Shown: positions 1 through 13,083 of the stretch, piece after piece
Position numbering within the stretch: position 1 is the first letter of the stretch
Layout: each line of letters begins with the position of its first letter
NCBI GenBank assembly: GCA_958450365.1
Contig: CAUEEP010000742.1
Span: forward strand, 5,623,001 to 5,687,000
Origin: Mesorhabditis belari
Lineage: Eukaryota > Nematoda > Chromadorea > Rhabditida > Rhabditidae
Direction: 5' to 3'
DNA: 64,000 bases
Made by a program: the position numbers and the translations under genes
The notes under the pieces: model-generated
What the model was told of the DNA's origin: nothing
What the model saw: only the letters and a program-made list of their open reading frames with translations
Database searches by the model: none

Positions 1-774
1 CTGAAACCACAATTCCAGTATGATTCAAAAGCACGAAAGGGAAATTATCATGCGGTAAGTTATCGGGTAGTTTTTAAAAGTCTAATAACTTGTTAAAAGT
101 CACTTTTCTAAAATATCTTTTTTCAGAAATCGATGCCCTTTTATCACAAGAAAGTCGAGCTCATCCAACCAACACAGCTCATCTCAAAACAATATTCTGA
201 GGTAAGATATCAAAAAAAGCAAAATTTCAGTGCAGACAATATGTAAATATTATTCAGGTGGCCACTTGGGCTCGTGGTGAGCGTCTTTCCGAGGTCAAAG
301 TGAACACTTTCGAGAAAATGATCCGAAAATGGGACTCAAAAGAGGTCGATCGTGCTAGAGAGGCTCGCAAAACTGTTCGTTTGTTTAAAAATATATAAAT
401 TCATTTACTTAAAGTATAGTGTGCAAAATTAAATTTCCATTTCAGCTTCTTCACTTGCTTGAAAACGGTACCGCATGGCTTTATCTGAACAAAAAGGAGC
501 AAGGTGTGAGGGTGGCATTAAATGCTCTACAGGTAAACAAGAATTGAAAGCAGTGCTTAGAACTAGTTCATACTTATTCAGACATCGAGACAAGTGGCAA
601 ATATCAATTACCAACATCTTTTTCCAGAAACAATTCTCCGAATTCACTCTCGAGGCTGAGCGTCTCCGTGTCCCTTGTGATGAGCGTCTTCACGAATTGG
701 AGATCTCCATCGGGAACACAATTGATGCCTTCAAGGCGGCTCTTCAACCTCCAAAACACAACAAAGACGACTGA
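1..774 (+). CDS. 3' end of an unrecognised conserved-looking gene
   Basis: Partial: the gene enters from the left edge. Five exons can be joined in phase 0. They end at the GCG|gtaagt donor near 54, then run 127-201, 258-372 (ending at AAAACT|gttcgt), about 446-532, and from 629 to a TGA at 772-774. The joined C-terminal stretch of about 160 residues is charged and helix-rich, with a Lys/Glu-rich middle (EVDRAREARKT), and ends PPKHNKDD. No signal peptide, membrane segment or recognised domain is visible in this part. The last exon, about 48 codons, is well preserved, so the gene looks functional. I do not recognise the family. All introns are short (about 55-95 nt) with TTTCAG or TTCCAG acceptors. 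An AATAAG-like polyadenylation signal lies near 890. Confidence 0.7.
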
Positions 775-2313
775 GTCGTTTCCCCGTCCCGAGTCCACTC
801 ATTTTGTACATAGGATCTAGTGGATTAGTGCGTTTTTCTCAACTTCTTATATGGACATAAACTTTTGTAATTTACCGATTTGTAAATAGCAATAAGGGAA
901 CGGTGAATTGAAGATCGCCTGGGAATTTCGAATTCGAAATTCGAATCAACTCTCTTCCCAGTATCGTCTCCAATTTCCCAAAATCTTTTTATCTTCAGGT
1001 ATTATTTTTTTTCCTTTTTTTTTTCAAATCCCCATTGTGATGCACATATTCGCTTTCTGTATTCTTCCGAAGAATTCTGCCATTATTTTTTTTATTTCTC
1101 TCATTTTTATCGTCGAATTTCTCTCAGGCTATGTAAAAAGTGAAATAGATATTTTGGAAGGAACTTTTTTTTTTCTTTGTTCTTCACTTTTTTTATGATT
1201 TTCAATTTTTTTCAAACATCTTTTCAAAGCTTTTCTTGTCGTTCTTCCAAAAACGCGCACTTTCTAGCACACAGCTGCTCTGTGGCTTATACATATGCCA
1301 GAAAGTGTGCGTTTCTCCGAACACAAAGTATTTCCCCCGTGTTCCTTTAGTATTAGTTCCTTTAGTAGCTTCTGTAGTGGGTTGAGAATTCCGAAAACGT
1401 TTTGAAAGCGAAATTCAGCATTCCCAGCCCACAAAAAACCTTTCAAAAACCCCAAAAACATTTGTAAATATTTGTACAGAAATATTGTAAGTATTCAATT
1501 GTACACAAAATTTCTGGGATTATGAAGGCCAAAAATATGATCTAAGGGCTGGCCCCGAGGCTCAAAATCCCCAAAAAAAACTTCAAGTTTCAAATAATTC
1601 ACCCAGGAAACCTCAAAAAAAAATCCGAGAAAACGCCAGAAAAATGTTCAAAAATATTATTATTTTTATGAATTCGAACCAATTCTTTTATTTTTTGATA
1701 AAATCCTAAAAACAAACACCTTTTTTTGAATTGGTTCCGAGTTTTTCCCCTCGGCAAACGATACAGCCGCTTTTGTGATTACGAAATGACACCACATAGT
1801 ACCGTAATTGAATTCTAAATAATATCCGCTCACTTGCAAGTGTGCCTATACTGAAGATCTTCTTTTGAGAAAATTCCCTTTCACTATCACGAATTTTTCT
1901 CTATCCTCAATTTCCATCACATTGCTATTCTGAAGGTCGATTTATCGTACCCCGACAAAAAAAAACTGTAGTCATTTTTTTAAATTTCTGCAATTTTCAT
2001 CAATTTCCTCAATTTGTCTTCTTAAATTTCCGGTTTTCTAACTTAATTTTTAATGATTCTCTCAAAATAAAGATTTGATAGAAAGACAAATACGATATGA
2101 GATATCAGATATCAGATAAGTGATGCGAGATAAGTGATGTGAGATCACTGATATGAGATCACTCTACTCGATTCTCAACCCAAGCCAACAAACCCAACAA
2201 ATTATGAGATCACTCCGTTGATTAGATCAGATCAGATCAGATCCAAATCGATCTATTCCAATAATTTATTTCAGCCGGTAACCAGTAAAAAACCGAGATC
2301 ACTAGGTTTGTGT
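775..2313. other. Convergent intergenic region
   Basis: This lies between two gene 3' ends. It is AT-rich with many homopolymer runs. From 2090 to 2250 there is an imperfect short repeat of GATATGAGAT / AGATAAGTGATG / GAGATCACT motifs. I see no supportable gene. Confidence 0.6.
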
Positions 2314-3910
2314 TCAACGAGCGAAAATTGATTCCGTGTTTTTTTGATGAATTTGTGGATTTTCGCTTTGATAGAAACCATTTTGAATGGCCGTCGGCGT
2401 TTCGGGGGCAAATTTCGTATAACGTGTTGAGTCGAGCTGCAAAATCAAATAAAATCTCAAATTTTTGTTAAACAAAAAATATTGAATTGATTCGCAAACG
2501 TACATCAGCCGCCAATCCTCGATCCTCATCAAAATAGGCGCCATCTTTGACGAGGAAGAATTTCGAGATGTTGAACTGTGGGAGATCGTAAAGAGATGAA
2601 AGGAAAAGCATCATACAGCAAAGACCGAACAGGAGATAGACTGCAAATGGATGGAAGATTGGATGAAAGATTCATTGTGAAAGATCTTCGTATTTCCCCA
2701 TTTACATTTAAATGCGTACAACTCCAATTTCGCTTAAAATTGCAATACCTGTAGCCAGAAATTTGTAGAATCCGCGAAACTCGACATCGGGACCATCTCC
2801 CGGTTGATAATCACCTAAAAAAATTATGGTTCACTTTGAAATCTCATTCCTTTTGTTTTTACCCAATCCAATTGTTGTCAGTGAAACAAAACAATAATAA
2901 AAAGCGTCCAAAAATGACCAATCATTCTCGATATTTGAAAAGATCCATGATGGAATGATGAAAGCAAAGAATAAAAGAAGACTCATGATTGCGCCGAGAT
3001 GGAATAACTGAGAAAACAAGTCTGTTTTTGCAAATGTTCAACCAGCTCACCTGTAGCTGTGATTCTCCAAAGAGATGTCCCAATTTCGCGTTCAGCTTTG
3101 ATCGCAGCCAAACAGAAGGTTGTTTCATTCTATTTGTTTCATATCAAATCCTAACAGCTAGATTTACCGGGTGACAAGTGCTGATAACAAAGCCAACGCC
3201 AGCGGGATCCCTACAACACAATAAATGATTGTGAAGAGTTTCCCATGAGCCGTCCTCGGCGAAACTCGACCGTAACCTAAACTTTCGAATATTTTCTACT
3301 TAGAGCTATACAATTTCTCTTATCTCTCACCGACAGTTGTGATCAATGTGCCGGCAAAGAAAAACGCGGATCCGAGACTCCAATTCGGGTCATTGGTCAC
3401 ATTCTTCTCCATCCAAATCCCATTCAGAGACGCTTCTCGAATGTTTCGGAATAAGTGATCGACTTCTGATTCTGAAATTGAATTGTCGAATCATTCCCGT
3501 TCCACCCACCCACCTTCAATTCCCAAATCGATCAATCTCTCTGTCCATTGCGCACGATAGTCCAAATATAGTTCCATCTCAATTCTAAACAAAGTATTGT
3601 AGCTGACGATGACTTGAAGAAGTTAGACTTTAAAGCACCTTTTTGACTTTTGTTTGATCACATTCTGATCATTCTTTTCACTCACCTTTCCATCGGGGAC
3701 TCGATTCGACAAAAAACGATGGCTCCAACAAAAAGATACACAAACATTACGCCCAATCCAACCAATAATCGTTTATTCGTTTCTCTCATCGTTTCCGCGT
3801 TTACTCGGATTTGAGCAAGCATCTAAAGAAAGATCATCTCACCATTTAGTCAACTAACAAGCTATTCAATTACATACATTATTTTGCATCGAAAAGAGCT
3901 CCAATCCCAT
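2314..3910 (-). CDS. Two-pore-domain (K2P/TWK) potassium channel
   Basis: A K+ leak channel of the plasma membrane; K2P subunits dimerise and each supplies two pore loops. About ten exons join in frame. The order is: a short N-terminus from the ATG at 3908-3910; TM1 ([19 protein letters not shown]); an extracellular cap with an N-x-T site; pore 1 with filter motif TLITTVGYG; TM2 ([15 protein letters not shown]); a basic linker ([13 protein letters not shown]); TM3; pore 2 with [19 protein letters not shown]4; then a short cytoplasmic tail ending SIFAR and TGA at 2314-2316. The pore-2 exit sequence looks TWIK-like. Introns are short; the one after TM2 is only 38 nt and ends in ATAG. About 120 bp spanning that intron is copied into the sre gene at 8271-8390. 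The start is the first ATG after a TTTCAG acceptor; an upstream exon cannot be excluded. The family is certain; the exact TWK paralogue is not assigned. Confidence 0.92.
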
Positions 3911-6900
3911 TGTTGCGAAGTGGGAATGGATTGACTGACTGAAATCAAGTATTTCTTAAATAATTAAATAAAAAAACTTGACGCTATCAAGGGTTAAATT
4001 GAGATTACAAAGTAAAGATCAGCTTGAAGATAAAGAGAAAGAATTAAAGATAAAGAATTAAAGATTAAAGATCGATTGTTTTGTTTGTTGAAATCGAAAA
4101 CAAAATCCTCCTTTTCTCCATTCTAGAATAGTAGAAGGGAATAGTAAATGTGGGGTCTTTGAACCAAAAAAAAAAGCCTTTTCCTTTCTTTTTTGACTAG
4201 TACGATGCGAAGAAATTTGGTTAGAATTGAGGTCCGAAAAAAGGGATAAAGAGAGAAATACCTGGATATGTTTGGGGGAATGGAAAACACAACAAGAGAT
4301 AAGAGAAAGTTTTGGTTAATGATATTAGAAAACTCTAGCTTGTTAACTGAATACCTTTTCTTTTACAGTAATGCATTGATCTCCCCATGAACATCAATGT
4401 TTTATCTTTAGAATTTCATCAGAGATCTGATGAAAATCCAATCGAAAATCCCTCTTTCAAAAATCCAATCGAAAATTGAAGTACCCGTCTTGGAGAAGAA
4501 AAAGAACAGCTATTTGATAAAGGTTTCTTATCCAAAAGTCGATTGAAAAAGAATACGAAAAGAATAAAGAACATCTTTTAGAAAAGAGCCCCAACCTTGT
4601 TTCTACCAAAAAAACCGCTGTTCTCCGAACTAAAGATCATCATCATTTGTGAAGGAATGAATTACCATGAAACAACTCTAGATCTAGTTCCAATAAGATT
4701 CTATTTTCTTTGAAGACGAATTAAAATCTAAACGAATGGATGCCAATCTTTAGATGAAAGTTGAAACTTTCATAATACAAATAACTCAAAATATCACGAC
4801 CAATCATCTCTTTTTGAGTGGACAGGAATGGAAAGAGAAGTGAGATCTCCCGCACTTCTCCCCTCGAAACTGCCGTCTGCCCCTTTGCTTCTTCTCCCTC
4901 CATCAGTCCCTCGGGGTCATCCTCCTTTCCCTTTCCCCTTTCCCCTTTCCTTTTTTGGCCATTCCTTCCAAAATCGTCTATTTTCCCTTCCCAAATCTTC
5001 TCCAAATCCATCATCTTTTCTCTGGACATATTTTTGCGAAAGTTTGACTGCGAGTGAAGGGATGACGAATACTCGATACGGGGAACACCCATTGCAATGC
5101 ATTGCCCCTCTTTCCCTATCTTTCTACTAACATCTGTTTTTCCGGGATTTCTGGAAGAATAGTAGTAGTGATAGATTCTATTGTTAAAAAGTGTTTGAAA
5201 GACAATTCAATCCCTGGATTGTCGAGTGAATTCTGTCAAAAACCGATGAGTAAGCCGAGTAAGCCACACATATTTGTTTGCCAGATGAATACACTTCTGA
5301 ATTTAACAATAGTATCTTCAATCCATTTTGCTTTTCAACATCTTTCAATTGGTTAAAAGGAAAAGCTGTCATGAACAGACATTCATACGGATTTTGATGG
5401 GGAGATGGGAAAAGAAAGGATGAAAGCCAAAGAAAGCATATCGGTATGGTGATTGCCACAAAGGAAAACGAAAGAATTTGCAATTCAAAAAGAAAATTAC
5501 GGATTTAATAATAAATTTTGGCGTTATTAAGTGTTACTTTGGTCCAAAAATATGCTAATTGACCTAAAACAAAGCAATCATCTAAAAAGAGTCTCGTAGC
5601 TAGCAGACGACACTTCAACCCTTGCTTACTACGTGTTTTTACTACGTCTTTCAAGTCTAAACAAAGCCCACTCCTTCTCCCTCACTAAGCCTTGTCTAGT
5701 ATCTAACAAGAAGTTACCCCTTTTCCTTTCTAAAGCCAAAAGATTTAGTGTCCATTCTCTCTTCACAAAGGCTTAGAATTTAGCGTCCATTTTTTCTCAC
5801 TCGATTACATCATCAATAACAAGGAATCCCGAAATGGGGAAGAGTTGAACGAAAAAGGAAAATGAGAAAATGCGAAAATAAAAGTGAATCTATAAAAATC
5901 TTTCTTTTTCCTTGTTCAATAAAGTCAAAAAGTGGGTGTGAGAAAAATGCGGTGGCTACAAAATTTTCGGATTTGTTTTGCAGAGAAGTTTTTACGTTTA
6001 CTATCGCGAATCTACAATAGATTCTTCGTAAAACACAAAAGATGGAAACTATGAAATCAATGGTTTAGATTAAACAATACAAATCACAGATAAATGCTCT
6101 AAAGCAAAGTTCTTTAGCATTAAGTATGATCAACTAACTACAGCAAATTCATATTGCATTCTTACACTCGAAACCTAATTTCCCAGTTTTTTTTGCTTTT
6201 CAATTTGGTCTTTCGCACTCCATTTTCTCTCTTTTTTTCTTCTTCTAAGTGCAAAAACATGGGAATCGCGGGTCAGGTTACGTGGGAGAAATTGAAGAAA
6301 AATACTCTTTCGAGTGACGATTTATATCAAAAAGAGGATTACAAAAAAGTCTCAGAAGAAGTCTCAATAGTTTTAAGCATTTAAAAGTAAATTTGAGCTC
6401 TATTATAAAATATTTCTGCAAAACATCCCACTTCTTAACTATCGTATCCAAAAGTAAAGGAAAAAGATTTGAGGTAAATATGCAAAAAAAAGAATAGGGT
6501 CCTTTACAGAATTGGGTCCCAGAATAACCCCTCTTAGAAATCCCCTTATTTCTTTTTCCCATCAAAGAATGGGTATCCGATCGCAATCTTTTCCTTTTTC
6601 CTCAAAAAAAGATGTCCAATCTTTTCTCGTGGAGAATAATGTCCCTCCTCTTCATGCAACCCCAATTATTTTGGGTTTCTTCAATGGAAAATAGTTGGGC
6701 TGGGGTTTTTGAGCATAGGATAAGGATTGCAGAAATTATATCAGAGCTTGAACTGCTTGATTAACATTTGTTTAAGTTATTCTGACACGCTTAGCTTTAA
6801 AACTTGTAATAAGTTGGAGATTTCAGATTTAGGCGCAGAATGAAACCAAGTATTGAGCCTAAACTACTTCTTACAGCTATGAGATTGGTGGGCCTGCTTA

Positions 6901-7626
6901 ATTTGTGAGGGTTGAGTTGTAGGTAAACACGCATATCATTCTCCAAAAAAAAATAAAGCAATCACGGGGTGAAATAATGCCGCTTGAGAGCTAGATGGAG
7001 AGGTGGACCCTATCCACTCCTCACCTTCCACCCTCACCTTCCACTCCTCACCTTCCACTCCTCACCTTCCACTCCTCGCCTTCCACTCCTCGCCTTCCAC
7101 TCCTCGCCTTCCACTCCTCGCCTTCCACTTCTCCCCGTCCACCCCCTCCCCCAATTATTCTCCCCCCTATGGCCCCATTTTCGTTTCTCTTTTCATTTCT
7201 TTGTCTTTTGGTGGATTCTATTCCAGATATCCGTCATCATCCATTCAATCTCCAATCCCCCAAAAATCTTTTACACAATCAAAGAGAGCTGGCGATTGGG
7301 AGATGCTCCAGCTCTTAGAGTTGAGAGTTAACCACATCATTTGAGTTCAGATCTCTTCATTTTCTAAGTACTACATATATTCATTCAATTAACAAATGCT
7401 GCGTTCAAAATTCCAATGCTCATAACAAAAAAAGAAAAAAAACCAATTAACAATCAGAGAAAAAGGGTCCGAATGACCAAAAATCTGAGCTCTGTACACG
7501 TGAAGAGACTAATTGAGATTGAGAAGACACAGAATACGATTAATTACTAGAATTCGTAAAATCTTTTTTGACACAAACCTTTCAAAAAGTTTCCTAGTCG
7601 ATTGGTTCAAAACTCCTTCAAAAGCG
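3911..7626. other. Divergent intergenic region
   Basis: This is the shared upstream region of the K2P gene and the first sre gene. It contains pyrimidine-rich tracts (4915-4970) and many short low-complexity frames, and no exon with convincing splice borders was found. A 14-bp tandem repeat at about 7018-7131 is listed separately. Confidence 0.55.
7018..7131. repeat. 14-bp tandem repeat
   Basis: About eight head-to-tail copies of CCTTCCACTCCTCA/G. Because 14 is not a multiple of 3, all three + frames give Ser/Pro/Leu-rich open frames here, which are not genes. Confidence 0.9.
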
Positions 7627-9422
7627 ATGTTTCGAAGCGCTTTCATCAATCCCGATTTCCTGGCAGCACAGGTGAGAGAATTTTGAGGATTTTTGCTATT
7701 AGTTTTCTAATTTTAATTCAGGTTTCTGCCCTACATACGATTCAAAAAAATGAAACCTGACTTTTAACTTTTAACTTTTTGATTTCCTTGTTTCCTTCCA
7801 TGCTCCTCAAAATTTCAGGAAGCCTGTCGCTCTCTCGATGCCTCAACAATTATCGAACTGAAGATCTTCACCATAATCCAACTTTTTCTCTTCTTTTTAT
7901 TGCTTGTGATCATTATCAAGCAACGCCGAGTATTCCATCCATTCTTCACAATATTTTTGGGTATAATGATCATCTCGTATATCACGATCGGAATCTTGGC
8001 TCTCATTCAAGTATCCGCTGATTATCTTGAGGTAAGTTTACTAAAGACAAATCAACAATTACCATAATAATATTGTTCAGATAAAAGCTCAGAACTACTC
8101 TCGATTTCTATTTTTGGTGATAAACTTTATCTATTATTTTGCAATTCCCGTGAATGTTATGTGCACTTTGGAGCGACTATTTGCCACTTTTTACTTCAGA
8201 GATTATGAAGGGAGAAGACCGTGGTTCTTCCTCGTTTCAGCTTTTACACTTGGGGTCAGTTGTTGGCATTGGCGTTGGCTTTGTTATCAGCAATTGTCAC
8301 TCGGTAAATCTAACTGTTAGGATTTGAGATGAAACAAATAGAGTGAAACGACCTTCTGTTTGGCTGCGATCAAAGCTGAACGCAAAATTGAAATTGAATT
8401 GAATACCATTCAATATTCAACTAACATTCAACTTTACGACTAAAAGCTAAAACCTTGAAGATCTCAAATTGAGTTACAATTAGTGAATGACTTTTAGGGT
8501 CTCCGAATTGAATAATTATTGTTTAGGGTCTCTTCTCGATCGGTGTCATCGCCAATATGGGAGGTTCGATCTTTCTAAAAACATTGAATCCATTTTGCTT
8601 TGAATAATTATTGTTGATGAATTTCATGCAAAGAACATTCTATTTAGATGGTTCAACCCCAACATTCTTCTCGACTCCCGTGCAAAATATACTCTATCTC
8701 AGCTCGGCCATTTCACTCATTGTAAGAAAAGAGCCAAATTAACAATCTTGCAGTGTTTTCAAAACCTATCTTTTCCAGATCTCATTCTTTGTGGTTATTC
8801 TGAACATTCACTTGATGAGGAAAAACTCGGGTGATCGACATTCAACACTCACATCAAGATATCAGTTAACAGAAAATATTAAAGGTAAAGATAAAAGTTA
8901 TCACAAATATCCATCCTATTTCAGCAGTTCGAATCGTTCTCCCTTTCATCTTCATCGACAATTTGATCACCCTCACCGATCTACTCACAGCCAAATACTT
9001 GAATGTCTCATCATTTTACAACTCTTCGATGTGTTTGGCTTCTTATGATCGCTACGTTATTGTGTTCACCGGGATTGCCACAGTAAGTTCGTTGAGTGAG
9101 CTTCGGTTCAATTACCCAACTTGGCACTAGTCCGAGAATCGAATCTCAATCAATCCAATCTCAATCAATCCAATCTCAATTAATCCAATCCGTCGATTTC
9201 CCTCAGATCCGTCATTTGCTTGTCCTCGCAATGCCACTCTCGATTCTTCTCTTCAATTCAACAATTTATCGCCCAATCATCGATTTGATGAAACACTTTT
9301 TCCACCTACGCCGACCGAAACGAATTGCCAACAAAAATGAATTCAAAAATGTTTTGGGGAAAACGATAACTTTCGGTCAATCACAGGATGAATATTTTGC
9401 ACAATTAGCGAAAAGTTGGTGA
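7627..9422 (+). CDS. Serpentine chemoreceptor, sre class (copy A)
   Basis: A seven-transmembrane receptor of the nematode-specific class epsilon family, whose members mostly act in chemosensory cilia. Eight exons join in frame from ATG 7627 to TGA 9420-9422, giving roughly 350 residues. Family hallmarks: the ALERLFAT-type TM3 motif (CTLERLFATFYFRDYE), the TM5-6 loop motif SRYQLTENIKA, then VRIVLPFIF, and the C-terminal signature FGQSQDEYFAQLAKSW. No stop or broken splice site was found, so it looks intact. The third intron (about 8259-8527) carries a foreign 120-bp piece of K2P channel sequence. An AATAAA-type signal follows at 9447. The second sre gene lies 1.2 kb downstream in the same orientation and is clearly a tandem paralogue. 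Confidence 0.93.
8271..8390 (+). pseudogene. K2P channel exon-intron-exon fragment inside an sre intron
   Basis: About 113 of 120 bases match the complement of 3081-3203, the end of the TM2 exon, the complete 38-nt intron and the start of the next exon of the K2P gene. It lies in the third intron of the sre gene, with the K2P sense strand parallel to sre. Because the intron is included, this is a DNA-level duplication and not a retrocopy. It has no independent function that I can see. Confidence 0.93.
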
Positions 9423-10636
9423 CGTTTCCCCGATTCTTTCGATATCAAATAAAATGTTTTTATTTGATTTTCAACAGTGCTTGCTCATTCCACTTCTTTT
9501 TGTGTTGTCTTTTCCGATGAACGGCGATTCAAAATTTTGTCACTTTCTGAAGAAATCATGATTCGTTCAGTTTCAAGTTACAGAAAGGCTTTTTCATTTT
9601 CATTTTACAAAAACAAACTTTTTCTGCCTAAGAAGTTTACAAAGGCGGATTTCCCTGGAGAATTGGACGTATTTTTTGATGGAATAAAATGTTTCAAAAG
9701 TTTTTTGAGCAACACGCAAATCTTAAGCCTCTTTTTCAAGCTTTTGTAGCCTAGCTTTGAAAAATTGTGCCCGATTTTGCGTGACCGACAAAAACGACAT
9801 CAGACTTTGTATTTGTAGTTCAAAATCCTTAGACTCTTTCTGTATTTACGTTCATTATTTTGAGGATTTAATTCATGCATAATTTGATGGATAATAAGCT
9901 ACTAAAAGGATAGTTTTCAAGTTCAGCTCAGTAGACATGTCTATTTTCGAGCTTTGGCGGCCGGGTCGGGTCAGCGGGTCGGATCAAAATATAAATCCAA
10001 ATTTACCAAATGTTTTTAAGAAAAGTTATTAACATAGGTATTTACTGAGTTCAGTATGCTTTATCGAACCTTAAAGCCAAAGATATCATAGATCAAAAGG
10101 TGCTACCCGATCTTCCTGCCACCGACTTGCCCATCAATCTATCGCACCAAAGGGCTGTTCGCTGCAAAAATCCAAACCAATCCATTCTACCATTGTATTT
10201 AAGAGCAAACCTCAATTAAAAACTTCGCAAATTTTCGAAACCCATGATTACCTTCTCACAATCTCCACTTTTTAATCCCTCCTTCCCTCAGATCAATTCT
10301 TCACATCCCCCTTCCCTCACATCTTCACACTTGATCACTCGCCGTCTCATTCAGTTGATCTCATGTGAAAAATTTTGCATCAGACATGCCTATTCTTTTG
10401 AATAATTTTGGAAATACAACGGAAATAGATTTTAAACAACCAATTATTATGAGGCAATTATGAGAACGGAATGGGGAGAAAAAAATGAAGAAATGTCTTT
10501 CTTTGAACTGAATCCATCGATTTCCATGTTTGTTTGAAACTTGAAAGTCTATTAGCTTTATTTTTTTTTATTTACTTTTAAAAAAACAATTTCTATTTCT
10601 AATTCTTTTTGCAACAGGTGAATTCGAGTTCATTCA
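9423..10636. other. Intergenic region between tandem sre genes
   Basis: It holds the copy A 3' flank and the copy B promoter. The open frame at 9477-9749 lacks splice or protein support. A GC-rich patch (GGCGGCCGGGTCGGGTCAGC) at about 9957-9977 may be repeat-derived. I see no gene. Confidence 0.5.
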
Positions 10637-12660
10637 ATGTCTCTTTCGACAAATGAAACCACAAATGCGACGACGTCGATTTCGGTATAGAAAATGTTAC
10701 AATTAGATAAAGGTTACTAATCGTTTTGTCTATTGTTTAAGTATCTAAGCATTCCTATTGATTTTCATTTAATGTCATCGGTGAGTTAAATGGTTTATCT
10801 GTAGCTCTAGAGACAAAACAAAGTTATGCTTAAAAATCTCAAGAACAAGAGCAAACGTCTAGAACATTAACTTTATAATGATTTCCCCGGAACTTTCAGT
10901 CTCTCTGCATTACAACTCAAACAATCTCTGATTTTGAGGGTTTTATTGGTGGTCTTATCGTTCATCTTCCCTATTATTTCCTCTTCTACTCGATTATTGT
11001 TCAATGGAAGGCTTTTCATCCATTTTTTGGGCAAGTTTCAAACACAATTCGTAGGATGGACGTTTAAAAATGGTACACCCTTTCTGAGACACAAAATTTT
11101 ACAGAAATTTCAAAACACGAAGTACATTTGAAGATAAAGTTTGTCAACACAAGCCTAGCGTTTCCTTCCCGTTTTTCGACACAATTATAGAACAATTAAA
11201 AAAAGAGAAAGAATACATCGACTCCCCAGGGCGACACCTTCTTTGTCAGAAGTTCCTGGTTCACATTATTTTATCTCAATTTAGATTAACCTTTGGCGCT
11301 TTTCTTCTCTCATATATTGTCATCGGGATTCTCATTCAATTGGTGTTATTGTTCAAATATTTGGCAGTAAGTGATGACAGTTTATCAGTTTCAAATACAG
11401 GAATCTTGAGCACAAAAAACAAACGTAGAATCACGTTCAGCTTTCCGATGGAGCACTGTTTCTCTTCATCACAGACGCAACCGATTTCATGTACTATTTC
11501 ATTCTTCCAATCAATCTCATTTGTGCTCTTGAACGACTTTTTGCAACGATTTTCTATCGAAAATATGAGAAAATGAGGCCATACACAGCTGTGCTCATTG
11601 CGTGGCTTTTAGCGGTTTGATGAAATAGTTCGCCGATCTCAAAACAAGTATTTAGATTGGTTTTGGAACGTTGCTGATAGCGAACGAAAATAACTCAAGT
11701 TTGTTGTCATCCATATGATCCAAAAGAAATGAAAATCTAGACGGTTTCATGTCTCGTTTCGTGCAATTCGCAATGTACGCTGGCTCGATGATTTCGGCTT
11801 TGGTGGGTTAAATCTCTCGAAGTTGAACCAAGAGCGGCTAAAAGTTGTGCATGGATGTCCCTTGTAAATCAATCACTTCAGATTTGCATCGGCGTCATTC
11901 TCACCAACATCTACATGACAAAAAGGTTGAGCGGCGGAAAAGGAAAACATCCACTCACTGCACGATATCAACTTGCTGAAAACATTAAAGGTAAGTTCAT
12001 CATCTTTAGCAGTGACCAGTTTCAGTCCATTTCCCATTTGAATAGTTTCGTATCACCAAATTCAGCTGTTCGGATCATTCTCCCATTCATCTTCATTGAC
12101 AATTTGATCACATTTCTCGAGCTTTCCTGGACCGTTCTCTATCAAACATCAGCTACTTACAATGCTGATCTTTGTCAGAAAGATCCCAATACTTACATAT
12201 GGCTCTTCTTGGCACTCATCTTTGTGAGTTCAAAACAAAATCCAACAATTTATTGTAGCGAATTGCTCAACCATCTAACAAAGTTTAACATTTTATTTAT
12301 CAAAAATCCCATGTCCAGCCGTACCTATTCTTCTAGAGACTATACTTTGCAATCAAAAGACTCTCAATTACCCATTTCTAGAACAACAGCCAACCTCAAT
12401 TTAACCAAAAAAAAACTTTAAATTTTAAGATCCGTCATCTAATGGTTGTCTCAATCCCGCCCATCATCTTCTTCAACAGCAAAACTCTGCGAAAGCCAGT
12501 GATAAAATTGTATTATCGATGGTTGTCCCCTACAAAGGGTCGTATCTATTCAAGTGATTCGATAAAAAGAAGAAAAGAATTCCGAAATGTAATCGGAGAG
12601 AAAGTGATATTCGCCCAATCACAAGATCTTTACTTTGCACAATTGGCTGCTAGTTGGTAG
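10637..12660 (+). CDS. Serpentine chemoreceptor, sre class (copy B)
   Basis: A paralogue of the upstream sre gene, aligning along its length: HPFFG...FLLSYIVIGILIQL, CALERLFATIFYRKYE, TARYQLAENIKA, VRIILPFIFIDNLIT and the terminal AQSQDLYFAQLAASW. Exons run from ATG 10637 to TAG 12658-12660, with an N-glycosylation-rich N-terminus (NETTNATT). Two splice sites are unusual. Intron 11031-11284 starts with GC instead of GT (TTGG|gcaagt), and alignment to copy A requires it. The last intron ends TTTTAAG and not CAG/TAG. A short second exon (about 10741-10781) preceded by TTTAAG is less certain. The frame is otherwise open, so the gene is probably functional. Expected to sit in sensory neuron membranes, by family. 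Confidence 0.9.
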
Positions 12661-13083
12661 CCAGGAAAGGTTTCATTGTTATCTTAAGAGCTTTTTATGC
12701 TTCGATAAGTCCAAATATGCAAAAACCTCTTCTTTTCTTCTCTCTTTTGCCTTACATGTCAATTTCAAAATTACTGTGCCTTAACCTTGATCAAATAAAT
12801 TTCAATCATCTTTTTGCACCGAGAAATGCACCAAAACCAAGGAGAAATTTCCAAAAAAGCTATGGAAAACTGAACTGTATCTCAACTCCAAATCCAAGAT
12901 CGAAAGCTGCCAAACGGATGAAAGGGATGAAAATTGAGGAAAGTTGACCAAACAAGATTGCCGAGTTGGGTGAACCAGGAAAAATTGGTCGGATACCCCG
13001 GAAAACTCAAGGTCATTCGGGATTTTTTGAGCTAAAGTTTCGACCAAACTTGTCAATTGGTCTCTAATAACAACTCCAAAAAA
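12661..13083. other. Short intergenic region
   Basis: It follows the sre copy B stop. The open frames here on both strands are short and show no splice-border support. I see no feature. Confidence 0.45.

Noticed and set aside
4721..5092. 123-codon minus-strand frame, Lys/Glu/Gly-rich
   Set aside because: Low-complexity complement of a pyrimidine tract; overlapping frames on both strands look alike.
6984..7344. Three overlapping 107-115-codon Ser/Pro-rich frames on the + strand
   Set aside because: Produced by the 14-bp tandem repeat, which is open in all three frames; no splice or family support.
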